From NCBI GenBank assembly GCA_009829735.1, contig CM020620.1:14567420-14631419 (forward strand): 64,000 nt of DNA, read 5' to 3'. Each line of letters starts with the position of its first letter. Position 1 is the stretch's first letter. This document shows, in pieces, positions 32,651 to 43,898 of the stretch. Below the pieces are notes generated by a model. It saw only the letters and a list, made by a program, of their open reading frames with translations. It had not been told where the DNA came from and made no database searches. The position numbers were made by a program, and so were the translations under genes. This DNA comes from Pyropia yezoensis. Its lineage: Eukaryota; Rhodophyta; Bangiophyceae; Bangiales; Bangiaceae.

Positions 32651-33721
32651 TCAACCATAGCACCGGATACGAGGGGTGGCCCCTTTGGTCGCATCTTGAC
32701 CTTTCTTCTCCAGATACCGCTGATGCGACTCCTCGGCAGCCCAGAACGGCACCCCTGTGCGAATCTCGGTTGTAACCGGCTTGCGGCGCTTTGCCGCCAC
32801 CCGCGACGCCCACGCCCGCACCTCGTTTGCCTCTGCGTCCGTCTCGACATAGACGGCCGAGCGGTACTGGGATCCAACGTCATTGCCCACGCGGTTCGCC
32901 ACAGTCGGGTCATGGCGGTCGGCAAACACTTTCAGCAGGTCCGCCAGGGACACCACCGCGGGGTCATGGGCGATGCGAACAACCTCGGTGTGGCCAGTGG
33001 CACCCCCACAGACAGCGCGGTAGGAAGGGTCCTTGGACGAGCCCCCGGCGTAGCCGACTGAAGTCTCCACAACGCCGGGCCCACGGGCAAAGGCCGGCTC
33101 CACCCCCCAGAAGCAGCCCGCCCCAAACTGCACCGTGCGCAGGCCGGAAGAGGGGGTGGCGGCATCCTTGACAGGTGCGGCGGCCGACGGGGCGGCACAC
33201 GTGCCGGCGGCGGTCGCAGAAACCGAAGAACCCCCCTCTGGGGCCGCTGTCAGTGGCGCACCGCCTTGGGTGGCGTCGCCGCTCGCCTTGACTGCCTTGG
33301 CCGCCGCCGCCGCTTTGGCCGCCGACAGCGTCTCGGGGGCGGCGCGGAGCATCTGCTTGAGCACCCCCGAGCGGCTGAGGGCGGCCACTTCGTCCCCCCC
33401 GCCCACGGGGGTGCCGCCGACAAACACGCTGGGTACCGTACGGCGGCGGGTCAGGCGCGCGAGCGCCGCCTGCACCGCCGTCCCATCCGCGCGGCGGTCG
33501 AGTTCGACAATGTGCGGCGTCGGTGCGTCGACAACAGCCCTCGCCGAGGTGGCCAGAGCATCCTTGGCACTGTTGCAGTAAGGGCAGTAGGTCTTGGAAA
33601 ACACAACGACAGGGTGGGTAGCGATGGTGGAGGCCACGTAGGCGTCAGCGGCAGCAGCAGCGGTGGACATGCCAGAGGAAGCGGCGGCGGCTCCAGCCGA
33701 GCGGGGAAGATGTTGTCCCAT
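32651..33721 (-). CDS. msrA: Glutaredoxin-methionine sulfoxide reductase A fusion (right copy)
   Basis: Mirror of 21337-22407; the translated proteins are identical over the whole open frame, including CPYC, TVP and GCFW sites and the C-terminal Cys. Same ATG choice, with the TATA-like box at 33920-33927. Both copies therefore look functional, in contrast to most other paired genes in the arms. Confidence 0.92.
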   Translation of the reverse strand: MGQHLPRSAGAAAASSGMSTAAAAADAYVASTIATHPVVVFSKTYCPYCNSAKDALATSARAVVDAPTPHIVELDRRADGTAVQAALARLTRRRTVPSVFVGGTPVGGGDEVAALSRSGVLKQMLRAAPETLSAAKAAAAAKAVKASGDATQGGAPLTAAPEGGSSVSATAAGTCAAPSAAAPVKDAATPSSGLRTVQFGAGCFWGVEPAFARGPGVVETSVGYAGGSSKDPSYRAVCGGATGHTEVVRIAHDPAVVSLADLLKVFADRHDPTVANRVGNDVGSQYRSAVYVETDAEANEVRAWASRVAAKRRKPVTTEIRTGVPFWAAEESHQRYLEKKGQDATKGATPRIRCYG

Positions 33722-34637
33722 CTCGGAAAGCGGTGGAACGAAAAAGGAAAAGGAGGGAAGGTGGAGTGGAGCTGAAGGCGGGCGAAGGCACTGCGGGAAC
33801 GCAACAACGGCGACAAGGAGGGAGGGGGAGAGGGGTGGGAGCGGATGGAGGATGGCAAGGTACGCGATAGGAATGATGACAGGGACCTGGCGTCGAGCAA
33901 AGACGACGACGGCGGCACTTTTATGGAGACCCATGAACCGCGGTGTGTGGTGTTTCCCAGCGGCAAGCACAAGCTCCGCTATGGAAGCTCGAAGGCAACG
34001 CCCACTCTCCCACGGCAGTGGAGCAGGAGAAGCGGCACTCGAGCGGACTGGAGTGGGAGGGGGGGTGGCTGCTCACGTTTGGGGTCGGGATTGGGCGTAG
34101 AAAAGGGTCGGGCAGCCAATCGTGGCACCAAAAACGCTCTCCCAGGCGTGACAATGCATGGATTTAAAGCGAAGGCCTCGCCAAGGTCGAGCCGCTCCCC
34201 ACCCAGACACCACCGCCGCCGTCTCCGCGACCCCACCTCCGAACCCCCCCCCCCCACCACCCCCCAGCCACCCACAACGTTCCCCTCTACCACCCCGCCG
34301 TCTTGAGGAAGTCCCACCCAATGGTGAGGCCGTTCTCTGCTGGCAGCGGTCGATCGCTTTGACGTTGTGACGGAGGTGGCGGTGGTGGCGTAGTGCGGTG
34401 TGGCGCGTCGGGAACAGGCATTCTCCTTTCGCCGCCCCACACCAGCTACGCCCGCCCTCCTCCCACTTTCTGCGCATAAGTCGTCGGACGAAGGGGGGTG
34501 TGATTTTCAGGCGCTCAGAGCAGTCAGTATGGGCTCGCCGTCGCACCGCGAATGAGTGTGTAGGGGCCAGTATGTAGCCTCGGGTCGGGTCGCGTTCTGA
34601 GTTCTTTGCGAGGAAGGCTGGCGGGCGTAGCTGGTCT

Positions 34638-34750
34638 TGACAGTTCTCCTTAGGGAGGGAGGGGGGGGGGGGGGGGCGGTTGCAGCCGATGACGGGGCTC
34701 CTGGCGGGGGGGAGGGAGGGGGGGGGGGGTGACGGTTGCAGCCAATGACG
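34638..34750 (+). repeat. G-rich dispersed repeat with CCAAT box (right copy 2)
   Basis: Mirror of 20308-20420; G runs differ in length between the arms. Confidence 0.7.
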
Positions 34751-36057
34751 GGCTGAGAAGTCAGCCACCATCTTATTCCCCATCGCCGTGCTGAAACCAT
34801 CCGTGTAGCTGTCCACCCACCGGTTGATCGCTGTCAGGACGGTCCCGCAGAGAAACGTGGAGGCAACGGGTCGCCACCTTGACGTCTTCTTTGGTCTAAG
34901 AAAAGTATCCATCGCCGCTGCGCCTCCTCCATCGCTCCGCAATCTTCGACATTCACGCGATGCACGCCCCCCCTTTCCGTCCTGACCCACCAGCCTGCAG
35001 CGGAGTGCTTCGTCCGAGACACCCGCGTGACGAGCGGCGGCGGCGGCCGCCGCCGTCCGGTGGGAGGTAGCAGTCTGTTCGCCACGACGCAGGCAAGGGT
35101 GGTGCGTCCTCTTCGTGCCTTTCCCCGCCGCGGTCAGGGGCAAGTCGGGGGGAGGGGGGGGAGGAAGGGGCCGGCAGGGGAGTTGCTGCCAGCCGTGCTT
35201 GGACTGCACAGCTTGGGGAGGGGGAAAGTGGGGGGGGCAAGGGGGCGGTGGGGGAAGGGGGCCGGGGCAGAGGGGAAGACCTAGCTGGTACATTGGCAGC
35301 GTGCCATTGCGGCGCGTGCCGGGAAAGGGCGGGCTGGTCGCCTGGTCGCTGGCAGTGGCCCCACACGTTGGATTCGTCCCATCTTCTCGTCACGCCTTTG
35401 ACATGGCAGAAATAGTGTAGTGACCTCTGCGTCTTGTCGCCCCCCCGTCTCCGTTGCCTCTTCCCCTCGCCCCCCAAACCACAGCGGCTGCTGCAACGTC
35501 CACGGCTGGGGCGCCGGGGGGTGGGTGGGTGGGTGGGTCGGCAGCCGGTATGTCCCTTCCCCTCCCCATCTCATTCCGTCCAAATTCGCCGCCACAATGA
35601 GGTCAAAAGGACGGGGGGCGTGGCGCCGCCACCCGCACGCCATCGGCCCGCCCGGCGCACCACCCGCCTGGAGAGAGTTCTGCGTGCCGCGAGGCTGCCC
35701 ACCGCCTCCCAACCACCGGTAGCTGCGCATGTCCCCTCGTGACGGGTGCAGGGGGCGCTGGCTGTCACGTACTGAACTAAACGCGTCCTGCGGCCGTCGA
35801 CGTGCAGTATCCAGCGCCAGCAATGGTGGTGAGCGGCCACCGAAATCAATCTTCGGTACGCCCGACATCAGCTCTTTCTTCCCTCAACTGCTCCCCCGCT
35901 CCTCTTCCCTGTGCCTTCCCACTTGCTCCCATCCCGTGCGCCTCTCCCCCACCTGCTCCGCCACCCTTCCTCCTCCTAAGTCCCCCCCCCCCCTCCCCCC
36001 CCCTTTCCCTCGTGGCCGCGTCTGCGCTCCGCATCGCCTTCTCCGCTGCCGCTTGGC

Positions 36058-37816
36058 ATGCCCCCATCGCGGCGCGGTCGCGCGGCCGCATCCGCCACGG
36101 CGGAGGAGGCGCCGCCGCCCCCCCGCCCCCCTGGCCGCGGACGGGAGGCAGCCAAGCGGCCGTGCCGGACACTGTCGCCGCCAAGCTCGCCGCCGCCGCC
36201 GCTGCCGCCGCCGTTGCCGCCAGGGGTTGGGTGGGGGGGCGGGGGGAGAGGCGCCGCGCCCGCGGTGGGCCAGACCGCGGTGGCAGCTGCAGCAACGGCC
36301 GAGGCGGCGGCAACGGCGTTGGCGACGGCGGCGGCGGCGGCGGCGGTGGCTGCTATGGCGGCGGTGGCGGTGGTGCCGTGCAGCCCACCCGGTGCTGACG
36401 TGGACAGCCGTAGCAGCGACGACGCAGCGGCGCGATTGGGGGGCGGTGGCGGCGGCGGGTGGGGCCCCACCGCCGCCGCCTGCCGGGGTGGTGGCTGCCG
36501 CCGTCTCGGCGGCGGCCAAAGAGCTGGGGCTTGCGAGGTCCTTCGGTGTTGGGGAAGGGGCCCGGCCTCTGCTGGGGGGGGTGGGAGAGGGAAGACTCGC
36601 AGAACGCGTCGGCGCTGTCGGCCGGTGAGCGCCGCCTCGCCGCCCGCTGGGCGGCGCTGGCCGACCCCCCCCGGCGGCTGTTTGCGCGCCTCTTCCGGCG
36701 CGCCGCCGCCGCGTCGGGCGGGGTGACCCGCGAGGCCGCTGCGGCCTACCCCGAGATTGACGTCCCCGCCGCGGCGGCAGCGCTGGTGGGGTCGGGCCTG
36801 GCTGCGAGGCCAGGCTGGCGGGGCGCGGCGGCGGTGGTGCCGGCGCTCCGGCTGGCCGAGCTCCGCGACGCCGCCCGTCGTGCGGCGCCTGATGGGCCGG
36901 CGCTCGCGGCGCTCGGGCGGGCGGCGCTCGTTGACCGCCTCCTCGCCGCGCTGCCGCCGCCCTCACCGGGGGGGGGCATTACGGTGCAGCCGCTTCCGCC
37001 GCCTCCGCCTGTGGCCCCGCCCGTGACGCCCGACCGGGGGGGGGCGGCGGCGGGGGCACCGGGTCCGCCACCGCGCCTGGAGGCCCGGCCCTTCCCCCGT
37101 CGTCGCTCCCCCCGCCCGCGCCGTCGGCCGGCGGACCGCCGTCGTCGGGACGCCGGCGCAGGGCGCGCTCTAGCTCCACCTCCGCCGGCGCGGATGGCCG
37201 CCCCACCCCCCTCCCCAGCGGGCGGCTGGTGCAGGCCACTCTCGACGGCTCGTCCGCTGCCGAGCGGCTCGGCCGCTCTCTCCTCCGGTCAGTGGGCCCC
37301 GCCATCCGGCAGTCCCCCGGCGCGGTTGCCGCCTACCGCCAGCTGGGCACCCTCTTTTCCCTCGGCAGCGGCGGCGGCGGCGACGCCGAGGCGTCGGCTG
37401 CGATGCTTGCCGAGGCGGACATGCTATCCTTTCCCGCCGTGTCGGTGCGGCCCGAGACGCCCCTCTTCCCTGACCGGGATTGCCTGCTGCTGTACTCGTG
37501 GGCCGCCGCACTCGGCGCAGACGTCGACGCGGTGGTGACAGGGCGGGAGTGGGCGGCGGCCGTGGCCCTTGGGGGGGTCGCCGAGGCAGAGCTACGGCGA
37601 TTTTGGAGACCCGCGGGGTGGGGGGAGGGCTGGGAGGAGGAGGGGGGCGACGACGGCGACGACAACGAAGACAACAATGACAACCACATGGACGACGCAG
37701 ACGACTCCGATGTCGACGCCACGTTCATGGGCTTTGTGGGAAGGGGCCTGGATGTAGACGGGGATAAGTTCAAGGAGGAGCCGCCGTCAACGTCTCTCCA
37801 CGCCACCCGCCGCTGA
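36058..37816 (+). CDS. FAN1-like protein without the nuclease domain (right copy)
   Basis: Mirror of the left copy. ATG at 36058 (MPPSRRGRAAASATAEE). The FAN1 segments lie in frames 36459-37538 (YPEI, LRLAELRDAARR) and 37229-37816 (GTLFSLG, LFPDRDCLLLYSWAAAL). A run of 9 G at about 37036, where the left copy has 10, breaks the frame between these two parts here, so the left copy is the better reading. A substitution changes LWRFW of the left copy to LRRFW. The coding end (37816) is followed within ~70 bp by the G-rich CCAAT repeat, so insertion of that repeat may be linked to loss of the 3' part. Confidence 0.55.
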
Positions 37817-37879
37817 GACCCTCCCCCTAGATGCTGAGGCGCTCAGCGACGGGTCCCCTTCCTAACCCTCGCCCGCGAC

Positions 37880-37972
37880 AGTTCTCCTTAGGGAGGGGGG
37901 GGGGTGGGGTGACGGTTGCAGCCAATGACGGGGCTCCTGGCTGGAGGGGGGGAGGGGGGGGGGTGACGGTTG
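37880..37972 (+). repeat. G-rich dispersed repeat with CCAAT box (right copy 1)
   Basis: Mirror of 17086-17178. Confidence 0.7.
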
Positions 37973-38558
37973 CAGCAGCCAATGAAGGGCTGCCGGCGGC
38001 GGCGGCAGTGGCCACCGCAGCAGCGGCGGGGGAGCGACGGGGGGGGGCTTACCGCGCACAGGGGACCACCGCTTAAATAGTAGGGGGGAGGGCGGTACAT
38101 TGGAAGGGGGTTAAATTAGTGGATAGGCATTAGTCTGTGACAGATCAGCCCTTGGATTTCCTCAGGGGACCGCCCCCCAAAGTCGACCTCTCCACGGGCA
38201 GTCCTCGGCCACTCCCGGGAGCCTAGAGTTGACACGTGCTCTCCCCAGCGGTCCCCTGGGCATGTGTATCGGACTCCCCCATGCGTGACCTGTCGTCACC
38301 TCGCCCGGTGCCCCCTGGCTTGACGATTCCAGATGTCGCTCTCCGCTGCGATCAGTGGCGCCCATGTGGCTTCCTCCCCCTCAGACGGTATCTGGAGGAG
38401 TCCAGTAAAAGTGGAATCCTTGTCAACGTCCATGGCACATCTTTGCTAGGCATATGACAAGGTCTCCCTCTGCGGCGCACCTGCCTCCGCCTCTCCCCAC
38501 ATTGCTTAAGCTGCTAGCTTCCTGCCGCCGCGCTGTACCCTAAATCCGGTGGGTTGGC

Positions 38559-38565
38559 TATAAAA
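38559..38565 (+). promoter_or_regulatory. TATA box of the secreted-protein gene
   Basis: TATAAAA, 224 bases upstream of the ATG at 38789. A start site about 30 bases downstream would exclude the upstream open frame from 38570. Confidence 0.6.
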
Positions 38566-38609
38566 CGAGGTGCTTGGACTGCTCTTGCCGAGTCTCCCAG
38601 TCGGGCATC

Positions 38610-38648
38610 ATGACAGCCGCAGTGTCGCACCACCGACGTACCTCGTAA
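38610..38648 (+). other. Short upstream ORF, 12 codons
   Basis: ATG at 38610 reads MTAAVSHHRRTS and stops at 38646-38648, between the TATA box and the main ATG and in a different frame. It could dampen translation of the main ORF. Confidence 0.35.
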
Positions 38649-38788
38649 GGTACCATCCGTCAAGCCTCCCCCGTCCTCTTTTCGATCCCGTAGTCACGCG
38701 CCAAACAAGAGCTCCCACTAGGGTCGCCCCGCTTCCTACCATTGTTCCTCCCTTTTGCCCTCTTCACGGTGCCCCACAGCGCGTCACC

Positions 38789-39724
38789 ATGGCCCTCCGG
38801 CTGGTCCTCTTGTTGTCAGTTGCAGTCATGACCACCATCAATGCTCCTATTGGAGGGGACACGACCGCGGTGCCTGCGGCGTCTCGTGCGACCGACGTCG
38901 TCACCTTGATGGCAAGACCGCAGCTGCACGCGGTGGACCGCGGCGTTTTCGCGTCCGACAGCACCTCCGCCGGTGTACGTACCGCCACCGGAGGCATGGC
39001 TGATACTTCGGTGAACGTGGTGGTGGCACAGGCAGCAGGCGCCGACACGACTTTCGTGGGGTCGCACGAGTTTGGGGTGGGTGAGGGGAAAAGTCAGCAG
39101 CTTCCCCTCACAACCCGCGGGCTGCGAACCCTGCAAGGGACGGGGGCGGACGATAGCTTGGGTGGGCTGGCTTCGGCGAAGATGTCGATCGAGACCGTGG
39201 TGGACGGGGTGGTCAAGAGCGTAAGTGCCTCTTCGCATGAGGAGCTTGTCAAGATGGTCGTCCGCGGCGTGTCGCGGATGACGGTGGACGGTAGGCCCCT
39301 TCTTCGCCACTACCACGTGCTAATGATTCAGAGGGGCGTCTGGCGCGACGGTAGCCGCCTCAAGGGGAGTGTCTACGCTAAGAATTGGACCTTTCGCGGC
39401 TCGTCATATGACCTCACTGTCTTCGGGGGTGGCGAGTTTCGATACAAGGCGGGTGTTCCTGTGGCGAAGTTTCACTATGCGTCCAACCGCGCGGTGAAGG
39501 CGAAGGGCAAGGTCACCTTCAAGTCATCACCGGCGGCACGCCCGCCCCCCTGCGCGGGGCCTTCAGCTGCACAGGCAAGCATCATCACCCAGGAGTTCCG
39601 CTTGTGCAATTCAGGGTGCCAGGCGCTTCTATTTGGGGCTAACCCGCTCAGCTTCGGCTTCTGCTCCCTGGGCTGCTCGGATGAATTCGCTGCGAAGATC
39701 AAGATTGCGTCAACCTTGTGTTGA
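38789..39724 (+). CDS. Secreted protein with C-terminal Cys cluster (right copy, intact)
   Basis: The product has 311 residues from the ATG in context CACCATGG. The start MALRLVLLLSVAVMTTINA is a good signal peptide. The middle holds regular hydrophobic and polar segments (IETVVDGVVKSVSASSHEEL, MTVDGRPLLRHYHVLMIQRG, GSVYAKNWTFRGSSYDLTV), and the C-terminus has a Cys group (LCNSGCQALLFG, GFCSLGCSDEF, final Cys). No family recognised; likely extracellular or cell-wall. The left copy (15334-16268) is frameshifted. Between about 39547 and 39590 the two arms read different frames because of paired one-base differences, so that ~15-residue stretch is uncertain. Confidence 0.75.
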   Translation: MALRLVLLLSVAVMTTINAPIGGDTTAVPAASRATDVVTLMARPQLHAVDRGVFASDSTSAGVRTATGGMADTSVNVVVAQAAGADTTFVGSHEFGVGEGKSQQLPLTTRGLRTLQGTGADDSLGGLASAKMSIETVVDGVVKSVSASSHEELVKMVVRGVSRMTVDGRPLLRHYHVLMIQRGVWRDGSRLKGSVYAKNWTFRGSSYDLTVFGGGEFRYKAGVPVAKFHYASNRAVKAKGKVTFKSSPAARPPPCAGPSAAQASIITQEFRLCNSGCQALLFGANPLSFGFCSLGCSDEFAAKIKIASTLC

Positions 39725-40345
39725 GGGGATTGGAGCAAGGTGCTGGACAGGGGGGTTTGCAGAGACGGCCGCGGCGGCGGCGGTGGTGGCGTCGGAGGTA
39801 GCGGTTGTAGCAGGGGTGGCGGCGGCTGAGACGGTGGCGCTGGCGGCGGGGGACACCGCCTGGAGCCATGCGACGGCGGTCGCCGCGCGTTGAGTCGGGC
39901 CTGTCGCAGCCGCTGGCCGTGACAGACATTGTCTCTCCACGTGCATCTTCACGATTCTGGTAGAGCCACTCCTCTGTTCCACGACCGCCGTCCCCTCCTA
40001 TTCCCGTGAGGGAAGAAGGGGAGAGGGGGTGTCACAAGAGGGATGAGAAAAACAAAAATAAAATGAACAGAATCGTCAAGACGGCGGGGCGCCGAGGCCA
40101 CGGGCCCGCTGTCTCGTTTGTCTAGAGCCAGGCGACCCCGGCATCGCCCCCCCCCCCCCTTCGCACACACCGGCGGGTGACAGCGTCACACCAGCCCTAT
40201 AAATCGGAAACACGCGGCCATGTCGGTGCCGCACGCCACCGCCTCTTCCGACAACCTCCGGCAGCGGCGGGCGCCCGACGCCGCGTCGCCAACGCATGCG
40301 GCGCTAAACGTACCGACCGGGAAGCCCACATGCGAGGAGTCATCA

Positions 40346-41352
40346 TTACGGAAGCAGGGCGAGCCGGTCAGCGCCCCCACCCACCCTGTCGGGGCGGCGG
40401 CCACGTGGGGCGGCGGGGGTGGCAGTGGTGGCGGTGTCGGCGGAAGTGGTGGCGGCGGCGACGGCCCACCCCGTGACCGCTTGCCCGCCCGTGGCGGCCG
40501 TGGCAGCGTCGGCGGCGACCTCGGTGTCGACCACGGCGACAGTGGCCGCGACTGCAGCGGTGGCGGCGGTGGTGGTGACGGCGGCGGGTGTCGGGGCGGC
40601 GGCGGCGGTGGCGGCGGGTGTGGGGGCGGTGGCAGCGTCTCGGCGCGCGCCTGCCGGAGGTCGTGGGTGGCCGCCTCCGACGGCGGAGGCGGCGGCGGCG
40701 ACGGCGGGCGACCGCCAACGAGAGCCGCCTGTGGCTGCCACCACTCAGTGGCGGGAATACCGCCAAGTGCCCCACGTGACAGCGAGGGCAGCCGCCCCGC
40801 CGCGACCCCCGGCCCCCCGCCGCCACCGTCGCCCGCGACAGTCGCCCCGAGAAGCAGCTCCGCCAGCAGCGCGTGCGCGACCGCGGCAACGTCGGCGGCC
40901 CATCGTCCCCCTGCCAGTTGCCCGAGCGTGTCGAGCGCGGCGGCCGTGTCGGCCGTGTCCGCGTCGCCGGCCAGCGTCGGCGGGTTGCGGTCGAGGCCGG
41001 CAGCGGTGTCCGCACCGCCGCCGCCGTCGCCGCCGCCGTGCACGCCGTAGCGGGTGGTGGTCGCCGCCGGGGCGTCCCCCCCCCACTCGTACACGTCCGA
41101 CGCGAGCCACCCCCGCAGCGTGGCAACGGCAGCGGCGGCTGCCTGGCTTGGGGCTTGCGGCGGGGTATCGCCACCAGCAAAGGGGCGACCCCCGCCGCAA
41201 CCGCCACTGCCATCGCTCCACCGCCACAGCCGCCGCGGGGCGGCCCCGCGAAGGCGGCGCGCCACTCCTCCCGCTGTCGCCGTCGCCGCCGCTGCCGCCG
41301 ATGCTCGACTTGGCGAGGAGGCCGCAGCTCGCACCTTGCCCGATGGCAACAT
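40346..41352 (-). CDS. Hypothetical Ala/Pro-rich protein, frame ambiguous (right copy)
   Basis: Mirror of 13708-14714 with the same well-biased core (LRGWLASDVYEWGGDAPA). The first ~40 codons read in another frame than in the left copy because of a G-run difference (GGGG against GGG). On the opposite strand a 276-codon frame (40220-41050) has a TATA-like box only 25 bases before its ATG and less biased codons; it is the less likely gene. Confidence 0.4.
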
Positions 41353-41888
41353 GCAGAGGCGGCCCGCCGGACAGATGGGCGCCGGATGGCCCTTTTCCCT
41401 CTGGTGAAGTGGGTCTTCAGGGCCGGTTGACGCCGCCCACGATTAGTCATCAACACAACTCCAATGATAATGCATAATTCCAAGCTAGCTCGCGCGGGAG
41501 CACGTTCGGGCCCGGGAAACGTCAGCTCGGGGCGCGGTTAGGGGGGGTGCCCCGGGAAATGTGTGAGCACCCCTTCACTAATCATCCGGGCCCAATGTCT
41601 CCTGGCTGCATCCAACCTACAGTTCTTCCTGAGGGGAAAGGTACCGCATTAGGGGATTAGGGGCAGCTTATTAGGGGATCGAGGACGCTTAATCTTCCCA
41701 CTGCATCAAGCCCAGGAGGCGGGTCTCGCCAAGTACGGCGCCGAAAGGCCTATCCGGCTCCTCCCGGGAAAGGCTCTCCAACCTTTCCCCTGGGAGAGAA
41801 ACTGAGTTGCCGGTTCCTGGCGTGTGTGCTCCTGCCTCAGCAGTAACCTGGTTCCTTTCTCCCGGGAAAGGTACCCCGGGAATGGTCG

Positions 41889-42599
41889 TTGAGGGGGGGT
41901 CAGATGGATGTGGATATCGTCATCCGGACAGCCTCCAAGGCCTGCGATCTGAGGGGGGACCTGGCCCCTTTGTCCAGACGGCGACGCCGGCGCCGCAGCG
42001 CGTTCGTGTGGCGATTGTCTGGTCTCCATGGCGACCCACGGGAGTTGCGCCCCGCGAGGGGGGGACGTGGGGCTCCCGTTGGGACTTCGCAGCCAGTCCT
42101 CCTTACTGCCCGGTCCCCCACGCCTGCGACTCCCTCCCCAACGGCCGCGTCACCCCCCCCCCCACTCACCGACGCGACGTGGCCGTCGAGGGTGAGGTCC
42201 GCGGACGCGCTCGCCGCCGCTGCGTCTGCCCCCGCGTGCAGGGTGGGGGAAGCCGCCCCGCCGCAGCCGGGAAAGGCGGGGGACCCGCCGTCGTCAGTGG
42301 GCGGAGGGGGGGTCAGCGACGTTGGTGACGCCGGCGCGGCCGCTCCGCGGCTGCCGGGGGTGGGGGGGGACGCGTCCATGGCGGTGCGCACTCCCTTCCC
42401 TCCCGCCGCCCCCCTGCGCTCCCCGCGCTACCCCCCTCCTCACCCCGCGGCCACAGTAACCGCAGGAGGGCAGTGGGACAAGCGGGGGCGCCCGAATAGC
42501 GGGGGCACCCCAGACAGCGACGCCGGCGGTGGAGGCTGTGGCCGCAGCCCCGGTGGTGCCGGCAGCCTCGGTAGCGCCGGCGGGCCGCCGCCGCAATAG
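41889..42599 (+). CDS. Possible 5' portion of the Ala/Gly/Pro-rich gene (right copy)
   Basis: A 236-codon frame with biased codons in its second half, mirror of the frame at 11049-11822. Here the sequence is single-copy, without the gap. A third frame (42529-42762) continues with protein-like text (LEGGVASLSAGSGDTPP), then the 42930 frame follows, so one gene with introns or indels from about 41.9 to 43.9 kb is possible. Confidence 0.3.
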   Translation: MRGGQMDVDIVIRTASKACDLRGDLAPLSRRRRRRRSAFVWRLSGLHGDPRELRPARGGRGAPVGTSQPVLLTARSPTPATPSPTAASPPPPLTDATWPSRVRSADALAAAASAPACRVGEAAPPQPGKAGDPPSSVGGGGVSDVGDAGAAAPRLPGVGGDASMAVRTPFPPAAPLRSPRYPPPHPAATVTAGGQWDKRGRPNSGGTPDSDAGGGGCGRSPGGAGSLGSAGGPPPQ

Positions 42600-42929
42600 C
42601 GATGGCGTTGGCGGTGGTTGTGGGCGCTGCGGCGGTGGTGGCGGCGGTAGCGGTTTGGAGGGGGGGGTTGCGTCGCTGTCGGCAGGCTCAGGCGACACCC
42701 CCCCACTCTCTGCTCCCCTCCACCCCCCCCCCCCCCGACGCGCTCCACCCGGCGTCGGTTAGCAAGCCGCGGCGCGGCGCGCCCTCCCAGCACCGCGCCG
42801 TCACGTCAACGTGCTCTCCCACCCACCCCCACCCCCACCCCATATCCCCCCCCGCGCACGATTCCATGCCACCCATTTTGATATTCCCGGACGTGTGCTG
42901 TTCACACCCGTCACCCATTCGCAACGAGA

Positions 42930-43898
42930 GTGGTGGCGGCGCGAGGGTCAATCGCGAGACTCGTAGAACCGCCTGCGGCGGTGGCGGGGGTGGCCCAGCA
43001 GCCGCCGCTTTGGCCGACGCAGCCGTCCGCCCAGGGCGGTGGGGGGGACGCCGGGCGGCCGCCCGCGACGCCGCCCGCCCAGCTGCCGTCTGCGGTGGCC
43101 GCGGCCGCGGCGTACACGCGCGGCCCGGCGCGCGCCGCGCCGCTGCCGCCACCGCCGCCGCCGCCTCCGACCGGGAGTCGCCGGCGGCGGCACCGCGGGG
43201 AGAGGGGCGAGCGGGACCGGCGCGGCCGCCGCGCGGCCTCCCCTCGCCGCGCCGTGCCGGGACGCGGTCGCGTCGGTAGTGGCGGCGGCGGCGGTGGCGG
43301 TGGCGGTGGCGGTGACTGCTGCACCACCGCCCCCGCCCGTCACCCGCCGCCCACTGCGCTGGGGAGTGGTGCGTCAGCGGCGTTGGCAGCGGTGGGGGTG
43401 ATAGAGGGGGAGCCGGCGGCGTTGGTGGCGGCGGCCGCGCCGCGGACTGCCGCGGCGGACCGTGCCGCGTCGGCGGCGTTTGGGGACACCTGCGACAGCT
43501 ACGACCGCGGCCACCGTGCTGGCCGCGTCCTGACCACGTGCGCCGCCGCCACCGCGGCTGCGCCGCTGCCTGGCGCGGACGATGGCAGCGCCACAAACTA
43601 CTCGGACGCGGAGCGGGTGTCGCTGTGCGACGACGGCGGCGGCTGGGAGAGTGGCGGCAGCAGTGTCAGTAATGGGGGGGCGGAGCACACGCGCTTGCGC
43701 GCCGTCACTCCGTACATGCCTTCCCCACCGCCGCCGCGGCCGTCCACACCGCCGCCCCTGCCGCTGCCGCTGGCGTCCGCGTCGTCGGCGGCCGGGATCA
43801 CGCCGCCGGGACTTCCACCGGCGGCCGCGGCGGTGGCGGCCGCGGCGGTGGCTGTTAAGTGGAAAGCACCGGGCCTCCTGCCCGCCCCCCTCCCATAG
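42930..43898 (+). CDS. Hypothetical Ala/Gly/Pro-rich protein, 5' end not defined (right copy)
   Basis: Mirror of 9752-10720; 322 codons with no in-frame ATG at the 5' end (open from 42882). It differs from the left copy by replacements such as Ile/Gly, Ser/Leu, Thr/Ala, Val/Ala and Asn/Ser without loss of frame. Stop TAG at 43896-43898. Confidence 0.5.
   Translation: MVAARGSIARLVEPPAAVAGVAQQPPLWPTQPSAQGGGGDAGRPPATPPAQLPSAVAAAAAYTRGPARAAPLPPPPPPPPTGSRRRRHRGERGERDRRGRRAASPRRAVPGRGRVGSGGGGGGGGGGGDCCTTAPARHPPPTALGSGASAALAAVGVIEGEPAALVAAAAPRTAAADRAASAAFGDTCDSYDRGHRAGRVLTTCAAATAAAPLPGADDGSATNYSDAERVSLCDDGGGWESGGSSVSNGGAEHTRLRAVTPYMPSPPPPRPSTPPPLPLPLASASSAAGITPPGLPPAAAAVAAAAVAVKWKAPGLLPAPLP

Noticed and set aside
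20782-36626. Many mirrored 60-400-codon ORFs in the intergenic parts of the arms
   Set aside because: They recur only because the arms are duplicated; no codon bias, domains or plausible starts (many begin with GTG, TTG or CTG).
40220-41050. 276-codon Gly/Ser-rich ORF with TATA-like box 25 bases upstream of ATG
   Set aside because: The ATG would lie at or before the expected transcription start, and codon bias favours the opposite strand (40346-41352).
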